A stretch of DNA of 7,945 nucleotides from CAYRUZ01 sp964427895. Lineage in GTDB: Bacteria; Patescibacteriota; Gracilibacteria; Peribacterales; Peribacteraceae. A program made the position numbers and the translations under genes. Positions 1 through 5,790 of the stretch are shown in pieces. The notes beneath the pieces were generated by a model. It saw only the letters and a program-made list of their open reading frames with translations, searched no databases and was not told where the DNA came from. Where the stretch lies: NCBI GenBank assembly GCA_964427895.1, contig CAYRUZ010000029.1, positions 1 through 7,945 of the forward strand. Reading direction: 5' to 3'. The stretch's first letter is position 1, and every line of letters begins with the position of its first letter.

Positions 1-450
1 TGCGCCGGCTTTGGCGGCGAGCCGCACGGACAACTCCACGCTGCGTCGCTGTTCGCCAGAGAGATCTCTGCGCTTCTCGAGCGCCTTGAGGATCTTGAAG
101 ACCGGGCCGCTGAGCACGGCGTCGTCATGTGCCTCCACGAACTTCGGCAGGAACTTCTGGATGAGCGCGCGGGTCTGGGGAGTGCCGCCGGTCTTATCGA
201 TGTGGTTGAGCAGCGCCCACAATTGTTCCAGTGCGCTGTCCATGGTCAGGAAATGCCTCAGCGTCTCCGGCGTGGCGCGCGACGGGGGAGTGGCTTCCAC
301 TTCCCGCAGGTTCTTCTTGGCGCGCTTCAGCAACATCGTGAGGGCGGCATCGTACTGGTCGAATGCTTCGGGGCTGGTGAGAAACGCGTAATCGGGGCAC
401 TTTTCCTGTTCTAGCGCGGCGATGATGTCTGCGGAAGTGATGCGGGTCAT
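1..450 (-). CDS. M3-family metallopeptidase (oligopeptidase A/PrlC-like), N-terminal part, cut by window edge
   Basis: Reading the minus strand from ATG at 450 gives 150 codons open to the window edge. The product starts MTRITSADIIAALEQ. Residues about 60-150 resemble the helical N-terminal region of M3 zinc oligopeptidases: a helix around DSALEQLWALLNHI (71-84), then TPQTRALIQKFLP (90-102), then LSGEQRRSVEL (130-140). The order matches the LW..L.HL / TPELR.A....LP / L...QR..LE pattern of OpdA/PrlC and thimet oligopeptidases, which degrade short cytoplasmic peptides. The zinc site (HExxH) would lie beyond the left edge, so catalytic competence cannot be judged. No signal peptide is visible, which fits a cytoplasmic enzyme. 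The gene is divergent from the Cys-rich protein gene at 566. An AGGG lies 13-16 bases upstream of the ATG, too far for a normal ribosome site. The family call rests on the helical pattern alone and could be wrong. Confidence 0.6.
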   Translation of the reverse strand, partial: MTRITSADIIAALEQEKCPDYAFLTSPEAFDQYDAALTMLLKRAKKNLREVEATPPSRATPETLRHFLTMDSALEQLWALLNHIDKTGGTPQTRALIQKFLPKFVEAHDDAVLSGPVFKILKALEKRRDLSGEQRRSVELSVRLAAKAGA

Positions 451-482
451 GCGTGGTGAAAACCCTAGTCGCACGACACTGC

Positions 483-520
483 CCCGGCAACCAAGTGCTC
501 CCCTTATGGCTATTGCCGGG
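483..520. repeat. 8-bp perfect inverted repeat in the divergent promoter region
   Basis: CCCGGCAA (483-490) and TTGCCGGG (513-520) are perfect inverted copies separated by 22 bases. The right arm covers the -35 hexamer of the plus-strand promoter and lies in the spacer of the minus-strand promoter. The left arm falls just downstream of the predicted minus-strand start. It could be an operator for a dimeric regulator or a hairpin in the peptidase leader RNA; the sequence does not decide. Confidence 0.4.
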
Positions 521-529
521 TTTTGTCAA
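503..529 (-). promoter_or_regulatory. Candidate promoter of the M3 peptidase gene
   Basis: On the minus strand a perfect -35 hexamer TTGACA (529 to 524) is followed after 15 bases by CATAAG (508 to 503), a 4/6 match to TATAAT. The spacer is shorter than the optimal 17, so the promoter is only moderately supported. Transcription would start near 496, giving a leader of about 46 bases before the ATG at 450. It overlaps the plus-strand promoter at 513-541. Confidence 0.4.
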
Positions 530-541
530 AAGTGCTATACT
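513..541 (+). promoter_or_regulatory. Candidate sigma70-type promoter of the Cys-rich protein gene
   Basis: TTGCCG (513-518, 4/6 match to TTGACA), a 17-base spacer, then TATACT (536-541, 5/6 match to TATAAT). The -10 is preceded by TGC (533-535), an extended -10 element. The predicted start near 548 leaves a leader of only about 18 bases before ATG 566, with no Shine-Dalgarno sequence in it. Confidence 0.6.
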
Positions 542-565
542 AATCCGTAGATACCAACACCCACT

Positions 566-1597
566 ATGACTCGCGCCTCTTCGCGCCGTTCCAAGTCTAC
601 CGTTAAGGTGATCGCGTCAGCCGTCGCCGGTTTGGCCGTCGGACTCTCCATCACCGCAGCTGCGGGACTCGCTTCCCTACGCATGACGGCTTCCGTGAGC
701 AGCACCTGCGCCGATTCCGACGGAGGTGTCGCCTACAATACGTACGGTGCCGTTTCCGGAGACTACGACGGTCGCTGGTACACGCATGCCGACGTGTGCG
801 AAGACAATGTTCTATACGAGAACAGCTGCCGTGACGGTCAGGCGATCCAGGAGGCCTATAACTGTCCCGATGGGTGCGACAACGGAAAGTGCAAACCCCC
901 GTATTCCGATGACACGGGTACCTCCTGCCGCGACAGCGACGGAGGCCGCCGCTTTACGGTCCGCGGTACAATCACTTCGACGTACAACGGCCGCACGGTG
1001 AGCCGCACGGACGAATGCGTCGGACGCGTCCTCTACGAGAACGAGTGCCGCGGCAACGTCGCAGAGCAGTTCTCTACGCTGTGCGAGAACGGTTGCAGTG
1101 CGGGCGCCTGCATCGATGAGGACACGACCGAGTCCTGCCGCGATTCCGACGGCGGCAGCATTACCAACCGCACGGGTTCCGTGACGGGCCTTCAGAACGG
1201 ACATTCCTACTCGTATGCCGACCAGTGCGTCGACCGCAACCATCTTACGGAATACATTTGCCGCGGCGATCGCCCGTCCCAGTACACCGATCCCAACAGC
1301 GATCTCGTATACTGCAAGTATGGCTGCGAGAACGGCCGCTGCTTGGATTCGACGACGGTCTACGGCACGCCCCACACGACCTACACCTCCGATTACAGCT
1401 GCTCCGATACGGACGGCGGTAAGTTCTACCTCACCCGCGGCACGATCCGCGGCACCAAGAACGGCGCAGATTATGCGTTCGTCGATGAGTGCGTGAATGA
1501 CTTCGAGGTCTACGAGTACTACTGCAAGGGCTCGCGCCCGTTGCAGCACCTGCACTCCTGCCGCTACGGCTGCAGCTCGGGTCGTTGCCTGCCCTAA
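566..1597 (+). CDS. Secreted or membrane-anchored Cys-rich protein with four CxD(S/T)DGG repeats, function unknown
   Basis: The 343-residue product has a basic N-terminus (R3, R7, R8, K10, K14) and a hydrophobic segment at about 15-38. This is a signal peptide or an uncleaved anchor; AAA at 31-33 could be a signal peptidase I site, and there is no lipobox. The rest is four tandem six-cysteine units starting at C48, C121, C191 and C279. Each runs C-x-D-(S/T)-D-G-G, a Gly-containing strand region, D-x-C, E-x-x-C-(R/K), then C-x3-C-x4-C. There are 24 cysteines and none outside the repeats, as expected for six-Cys disulfide-bonded extracytoplasmic domains. Repeats of this look are, from memory, recurrent in secreted proteins of CPR bacteria and DPANN archaea without a known role. 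ATG 566 was chosen because it directly precedes the signal segment and sits about 18 bases after a good promoter. The gene is monocistronic, closed by the terminator at 1616-1645. Function is not assignable; binding, adhesion or surface structure are all possible. Confidence 0.9.
   Translation: MTRASSRRSKSTVKVIASAVAGLAVGLSITAAAGLASLRMTASVSSTCADSDGGVAYNTYGAVSGDYDGRWYTHADVCEDNVLYENSCRDGQAIQEAYNCPDGCDNGKCKPPYSDDTGTSCRDSDGGRRFTVRGTITSTYNGRTVSRTDECVGRVLYENECRGNVAEQFSTLCENGCSAGACIDEDTTESCRDSDGGSITNRTGSVTGLQNGHSYSYADQCVDRNHLTEYICRGDRPSQYTDPNSDLVYCKYGCENGRCLDSTTVYGTPHTTYTSDYSCSDTDGGKFYLTRGTIRGTKNGADYAFVDECVNDFEVYEYYCKGSRPLQHLHSCRYGCSSGRCLP
707..1588 (+). repeat. Four tandem six-cysteine repeats encoded within the secreted protein
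   Basis: Units from first to last Cys: 707-892 (C48-C109), 926-1111 (C121-C182), 1136-1342 (C191-C259) and 1400-1588 (C279-C341). C1 to C2 is exactly 30 residues in all four, C4 to C5 is 4 and C5 to C6 is 5 in all four. C2 to C3 is 10, 10, 11, 11. C3 to C4 is 12, 12, 18, 12. Units 1 and 2 share YENxC, while units 3 and 4 share EYxC and C(R/K)GxRPxQ, so they pair as (1,2) and (3,4). DNA identity between units is limited, so this is an old protein duplication rather than a recent slippage array. Confidence 0.9.
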
Positions 1598-1615
1598 ACC
1601 TCTCCACGCAGATCC

Positions 1616-1645
1616 AAAGAGCGCCTGACCGGCGCTCTTTTTTTT
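1616..1645 (+). terminator. Strong rho-independent terminator after the Cys-rich protein gene
   Basis: A perfect 10-bp stem, AAAGAGCGCC (1616-1625) with GGCGCTCTTT (1631-1640), closes a five-base loop TGACC and runs into eight consecutive T residues (1638-1645). It begins 18 bases after the TAA stop and separates this gene from the glycosyltransferase operon. Confidence 0.93.
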
Positions 1646-1754
1646 GTATTTTTACTCCCTCAAATAATTGCAATTTATTGTTAATATTTTAAAAATCTAT
1701 CTTTATGCAACTTTATCAATTTCATGCCAGTTACACTCCGTTGACGACGCGGTC

Positions 1755-1778
1755 TTTTCCTCATCAGGAAGAGGAAAA
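1755..1778. repeat. 8-bp perfect inverted repeat upstream of the operon -10 element
   Basis: TTTTCCTC (1755-1762) and GAGGAAAA (1771-1778) are perfect inverted copies with an 8-base spacer. They cover the position where a -35 element would sit for the -10 at 1784. This placement suits an activator or repressor site, but it may also be chance in a purine/pyrimidine-skewed stretch. Confidence 0.35.
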
Positions 1779-1780
1779 AA

Positions 1781-1789
1781 TGGTATAAT
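1781..1789 (+). promoter_or_regulatory. Extended -10 promoter of the glycosyltransferase operon
   Basis: TGGTATAAT (1781-1789) is a perfect TATAAT hexamer with the TGn extension. The best-spaced -35 candidate, TCATCA (1761-1766, 17-base spacer), matches only 3/6, which is acceptable for an extended -10 promoter or for one needing an activator. The predicted start is near 1796, 35 bases before the TTG at 1831. Confidence 0.65.
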
Positions 1790-1830
1790 CAAGAGAAAAA
1801 ATCATACCAACAGCCATAGAACCCATTCCA

Positions 1831-4233
1831 TTGCCATCGGCCTCGGACGAGGACGCTCGCGCGGCGAGCGGCGGCATGCCTGACGAGGATATTCCGTTTG
1901 AGGATGAGCTTGTTCCGTTGCCTGTTTTGCATGACCAGGATGATGAAGGGTCTCTCGCTGACTCAGAAGGATTCCGCTGGCTTGAGCGCGATGACGTGAC
2001 GCATCTGCCCTATTTGCATCCGCTCGATCTCACGCCTTTTGAGGCGGAGGGCAAAAAGAGGGAGTCCAAAAACATGGTGAGCGTGCTCGTTCTCGCGCAT
2101 CGTTCGCACGTTCATTTGCCGCACATCATCCGCGGTCTTCTCGCCGCCTTGAACAATACCGGTGAGGAATTTGAAATCGTCGTCGCGGACGAAGGCGCAT
2201 TTTACGTCAACACGCGCGAGTATCTTGAGGCGATGTCCGCGAAAGCCCCGATCCGGCTTTTGCCACTAGGCAAGAAGGGTCTCGTCACCAGCGTCGAGCT
2301 CGCACAACTGGACGGTAATCGCATCGTCATTTTCGATGCCGACATGCGCCTGACGGCGCAGTCCGTGGAAGAAGCAGTGAACGCCTTGGAGGAGCACGAT
2401 GTCGTGGCGGCGTACCCAGGAGCCCGCCGCTTGTCTCTGCTGCGCGGCGTGCAGATGTTCTTCTGCAAACTGTTCTCGCTGCCACTGCGTCCGTTGCTGG
2501 CCGGTTCCATGCCCGGGGGGCTTCGCGCGTACAAACGGTCGGTCTTGGATGCGGTCGAGGGTATGCGCGGCTTTCGCATCGACTTGGAATTTGACGCGCA
2601 GGCTCTCTACAACGCCCGTCGCCTGGACCTTTCCGTGGCGCATGTTTCAGCCGCCCTCGACGATCGGTACCTGGCGGCTTGGACGTACCGCCGCATCAGC
2701 AGCCGAGTCGTCGCATCCATGCGTTTGTGGCATCTGCGCGTGTTGCGTTTCGGCGAGGTCGCTTTCCCGTTCACCGCGCCTCCGGAGCAAGCGGAATTCA
2801 CTGCCGCCGGCTTTACCAATGTCCGGGATTATCTTTTCCTTTCCGAGAACGAGAGCGCCAAGCGCCACATTACGAAGGAAACCGTGGCCTTGCTCTGGTA
2901 CGTCGCGCTCTTCCTTGTCGGGTTCGTCGGTGCGGTCAGTTACACCACCCAACAGTCGGTGTTCCGCGTCGTCGTCGAACTGCTTTCGGTTGTCTATCTT
3001 TCCCTGTTCCTCCTCAAGGTGTACGTCACCTCCAGAAGTAGGAGGTATCCGTATTTCCATGTATCCGAAGAAGACATTGCCGTGTTGGAGCCTGACGATC
3101 TCCCGCTTATGAGCATCTTTATTCCGCTCTACAAGGAGCAAGAAATCATTCCCCAGATCTTCCATCGCATTGCCCATCTCGATTATCCGATCGAGAAGCT
3201 TGATATTATCTTCATCCTCGAATCGAACGACACCGAGACGATCGAAGCGTTCAAGTCACACGACCCTCCCGCGTACTTCAAGGCCCTCCTGTGCCCCGAT
3301 GTGCTGCCGAAGACGAAACCGAAAGCCCTCAACGTCGCATTCCAAAAATCGCGAGGCGACATCATCGTCATTTACGACGCCGAGGTCCTGCCGGAGGTCG
3401 ACCAGCTGAAGAAGGTCTGTGTGGCTATGAAGAAGAACCCTGGTGCAATGTACGTCCACACACGATTGAACGTCTACAATGCCGAATACAACTGGCTGAC
3501 GAAGCTCTATACGGCAGAGTTTGCCTTCTACTACGACTTCTTCATCACCGGCCTCGTGAGCCTCAACGTGCCGTTGCCAATCTCGGGCCACAGCATTTAC
3601 TTCAAGAGAGAAGTGATCGAGAAAGTCGGAGCGTGGGATCCGTACAACGTTGCGGAAGACTGCGACATCGGCATCCGTATTTTCCGCCATGGGTTCGGCA
3701 GCGGATTGATGCTCGACTCCTTCGCATGGGAGCAGTCGACGACGACAGTCCATACGTGGATCGCACAGCGCACGCGTTGGTACAAGGGCTTCCTACAGAC
3801 CACCATGGTGCATCTGCGTTTTCCGATGCTCCTGAAGCACGACCTCGGGAGCTGGCGGAATTTCTTCTGGTTCCTCGTGCTGGTTCCGGGAAATACCCTC
3901 ATCAACGCTCTCAACCTCTTCCAGACAGTTTTCCTCCTTCTCTACTTGGCCACCCGTTGGGTGTACATCGAGGAAATCTACGCCGGCTTGCCCTTGTACA
4001 TCGCCACCTTCTCGTTCATCACGGGCAACTATCTCTTTACGTACTTCAATCTCATCGGACTCTACAGCCGCAAGGAGTACAATTTGGTGCTGACGGCATA
4101 CTTCACCCCGGGATACTGGCTGCTCCTCGGATACGCGACGATGCGGTCGATTTTCGAGTTCTTCCTCCATCCATTCTCGTGGAGCAAGACCACGCATTTC
4201 ACCGTGAATGCCCCCCGATCCGCCCTCGCTTGA
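1831..4233 (+). CDS. Tandem-GT2 membrane glycosyltransferase: DPM1-like domain fused to XagB/cellulose-synthase-like domain
   Basis: The 800-residue product carries two GT-A glycosyltransferase domains. After an acidic tail (1-81), domain one (82 to about 300) begins MVSVLVLAHR, has the metal-binding DAD at 169-171 and a PGGLRAYKRSVLDAV segment, like polyprenyl-phosphate sugar synthases (DPM1-like). Two hydrophobic helices follow (about 352-371 and 379-400). Domain two (from about 427) has SIFIPLYKEQE (428-438), YDAE (515-518), EDCD (609-612) and QRTRW (646-650), the processive-type GT2 signature. It ends with three or four membrane segments (about 677-779) and HPFSWSKTTHF, the usual end of XagB-type enzymes. 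It should act at the inner face of the membrane on a nucleotide-sugar donor and a lipid or glycan acceptor. It heads an operon with the GT-C gene 3 bases downstream. The start is uncertain: TTG 1831 gives the longest frame, ATG 1876 (residue 16) is an alternative, and neither has a ribosome site. Sugar and acceptor cannot be read from the sequence. Confidence 0.92.
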   Translation: MPSASDEDARAASGGMPDEDIPFEDELVPLPVLHDQDDEGSLADSEGFRWLERDDVTHLPYLHPLDLTPFEAEGKKRESKNMVSVLVLAHRSHVHLPHIIRGLLAALNNTGEEFEIVVADEGAFYVNTREYLEAMSAKAPIRLLPLGKKGLVTSVELAQLDGNRIVIFDADMRLTAQSVEEAVNALEEHDVVAAYPGARRLSLLRGVQMFFCKLFSLPLRPLLAGSMPGGLRAYKRSVLDAVEGMRGFRIDLEFDAQALYNARRLDLSVAHVSAALDDRYLAAWTYRRISSRVVASMRLWHLRVLRFGEVAFPFTAPPEQAEFTAAGFTNVRDYLFLSENESAKRHITKETVALLWYVALFLVGFVGAVSYTTQQSVFRVVVELLSVVYLSLFLLKVYVTSRSRRYPYFHVSEEDIAVLEPDDLPLMSIFIPLYKEQEIIPQIFHRIAHLDYPIEKLDIIFILESNDTETIEAFKSHDPPAYFKALLCPDVLPKTKPKALNVAFQKSRGDIIVIYDAEVLPEVDQLKKVCVAMKKNPGAMYVHTRLNVYNAEYNWLTKLYTAEFAFYYDFFITGLVSLNVPLPISGHSIYFKREVIEKVGAWDPYNVAEDCDIGIRIFRHGFGSGLMLDSFAWEQSTTTVHTWIAQRTRWYKGFLQTTMVHLRFPMLLKHDLGSWRNFFWFLVLVPGNTLINALNLFQTVFLLLYLATRWVYIEEIYAGLPLYIATFSFITGNYLFTYFNLIGLYSRKEYNLVLTAYFTPGYWLLLGYATMRSIFEFFLHPFSWSKTTHFTVNAPRSALA

Positions 4234-4236
4234 GCC

Positions 4237-5790
4237 ATGAACCGCCGCATCTCTTCATTGTTGGCGCCCGCAATACTGCTCTTCGCCGCGATTGTCATCG
4301 GCTGCTCGTTGACGCGGGTCCTTCAGCTTAACTTGTTGGTTTATCTCTACGACGAGTACGCCCATCTCCTCAAGGCGCGCTTCCTGATTGACAGCGTCAC
4401 TCCGGGAATTTCACAGCTCGGCTTCTGGCCGCCCCTTCTGCACATATTGATGGCGCCGGTCGTGGCGGCGTCCTGGCTCTTTTTCTCCGGCTTTGCCGGA
4501 TCGGTTGTCCTCATACCGGTGTTCCTCGTCGGCGTATTGGCGTGCTACAGCCTCTGCCGGAGCGTCTTCGATGATGAATGGACCGCAGCCGCCGCGACCC
4601 TCCTCTACGTCTTAACGCCAGGTGTCCTGTATTACGCCGTGGTTCCAATGACTGAAGTGCTGTTCATCAGCTGCCTCTTTATTACGGCGTGGTTGTTCGA
4701 TAAGTGGACGAAAACGCATTCGATCAAACACCTCAGTTTGATGGCCGCAGCAGCGGGGCTCGCAGGATTCTCACGCCTGGAAGGACTACCGCTTCTACCT
4801 GCATTGGGCTGCGCTGTCCTTTTCGTATCATGGCGCGAGAAATTCTCCTTCGCGCATACGAAAGGACTGTTCGGTATTTTCCTTTTCGTGGCTTTCATTT
4901 GTCCGACGTATTATGCCTTGTATAGCTATGCGTACGGCGGATCTACCCTCACTTTTATTCGTTCGAATTCCGCTGTTGGATCAACGGAGGGAGCTCATGC
5001 GGACGCACCATACAAGTGGCAAATGATCGCCCTCGCCATTCGATACGATCTCGGCCAGGTGGCTTATTGGTTGCTGCCGTGGGCGGTGGTGTCGCTCGCA
5101 TTTCTCAAGAGAAATTATTACCTCGTCCATCTCCTGTTCCTCGCACCGGTGTGCTTCGTGTTGTACGTGGTGCACTCGCAGATCCTCGGATTCATCACGC
5201 CGGTGAACGGGTCCTTCCAATATTTCCACAACGACCGTTACATCCTCTGTCTGATCTGCTGTGTCGTGTTTGCTTTCGGTGCGCTGCTCTCTTTTGTTCC
5301 CAAAAAGTGGATCGTGCTGCGGCGCGTGTATCAAGCCGTGGTTGCTCTTCCGGTCCTCTCATTCGCCGCCTTCATCGCGTACCAATCGTTCTACGTTCAC
5401 AATCTGGATTTCATCCGCAACAACGTCAACAAACCGTTCGCACCGACCTTCGGCGTCATCGATCCTATTCGCGAGCAATACAAAAATGACGGGAAAATCC
5501 TCCTGCAGCTGGAAAACAACGATCATATTGTTTATGGCTTGCAGCTGCCTTTAAAAACGTACATTTATGAAGCAAATTTCCCGATGTTCGACCATGCGTT
5601 GGCGGAGCCTTGGTGCTATGCGAAATACGTTTTGGTGAATCGCGCATACAGCCGCTTCTCGAGTGAGTTCGCTACGCTCGCGGAAGATCCCGCTTTCAAA
5701 AAACACTACATGCAGGTCTTCAGCGAAGAGGGCATCAGATTCTTTGAGCTGACAAAAATTCCCGATTGCTACGGAACACGGAAGAAGTGA
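4237..5790 (+). CDS. GT-C membrane glycosyltransferase (GT39/PMT- or ArnT-like)
   Basis: The 517-residue protein is hydrophobic over residues 8-382 with roughly ten membrane segments, then has a soluble C-terminal portion (about 383-517). Family marks are an acidic pair D39-E40 in the first extracytoplasmic loop (the catalytic or metal site position of GT-C enzymes), FWPPLLH at 63-69 (the PPL motif after loop 1), LTPGVLYYAVVPMTE at 126-140, FSRLEGLPLLPAL at 178-190, and NDRY at 332-335 near the last helices. Such enzymes take a sugar from a polyprenyl-phosphate donor and transfer it to protein, lipid or glycan on the outer face of the membrane. ATG 4237 lies three bases after the TGA of the tandem-GT2 gene, so the two are co-transcribed and possibly translationally coupled. 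There is no Shine-Dalgarno sequence. Its 3' end overlaps the convergent gene at 5735-6844 by 56 bp. Family is fairly sure, substrate unknown. Confidence 0.85.
   Translation: MNRRISSLLAPAILLFAAIVIGCSLTRVLQLNLLVYLYDEYAHLLKARFLIDSVTPGISQLGFWPPLLHILMAPVVAASWLFFSGFAGSVVLIPVFLVGVLACYSLCRSVFDDEWTAAAATLLYVLTPGVLYYAVVPMTEVLFISCLFITAWLFDKWTKTHSIKHLSLMAAAAGLAGFSRLEGLPLLPALGCAVLFVSWREKFSFAHTKGLFGIFLFVAFICPTYYALYSYAYGGSTLTFIRSNSAVGSTEGAHADAPYKWQMIALAIRYDLGQVAYWLLPWAVVSLAFLKRNYYLVHLLFLAPVCFVLYVVHSQILGFITPVNGSFQYFHNDRYILCLICCVVFAFGALLSFVPKKWIVLRRVYQAVVALPVLSFAAFIAYQSFYVHNLDFIRNNVNKPFAPTFGVIDPIREQYKNDGKILLQLENNDHIVYGLQLPLKTYIYEANFPMFDHALAEPWCYAKYVLVNRAYSRFSSEFATLAEDPAFKKHYMQVFSEEGIRFFELTKIPDCYGTRKK

Larger units (their letters stand above)
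1646..1830. other. AT-rich intergenic spacer
   Basis: This gap between the terminator and the glycosyltransferase operon is clearly richer in A and T (notably 1646-1720) than the coding DNA on both sides. It holds an imperfect 20-bp palindrome at 1661-1680 (8 of 10 base pairs, centred on TTGCAA), an 8-bp inverted repeat at 1755-1778 and the extended -10 promoter at 1781-1789. No convincing small gene is seen in it. Confidence 0.7.

Noticed and set aside
11..391. A 126-codon plus-strand frame at the left edge
   Set aside because: It is opposite the M3-like frame, whose helical pattern and family resemblance are convincing; the plus frame is Ser/Arg-rich with no domain.
812..1555. A 247-codon open frame on the minus strand opposite the Cys-rich gene
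   Set aside because: The product is low-complexity Ala/Val/Ile/Arg sequence with no recognisable fold. It is the mirror of a GC-biased gene whose own frame has perfect repeat structure and a promoter and terminator.
1668..1883. A 71-codon plus-strand frame in the intergenic spacer
   Set aside because: It begins with TTG directly in AT-rich spacer DNA, crosses the promoter, and overlaps the start of the tandem-GT2 gene; no domain or membrane pattern of note.
3291..4331. A 346-codon plus-strand frame inside the tandem-GT2 gene and entering the GT-C gene
   Set aside because: It is an out-of-frame shadow rich in Arg, Pro and His, spans a gene boundary, and matches no domain, whereas the main frame has clear GT2 motifs throughout.
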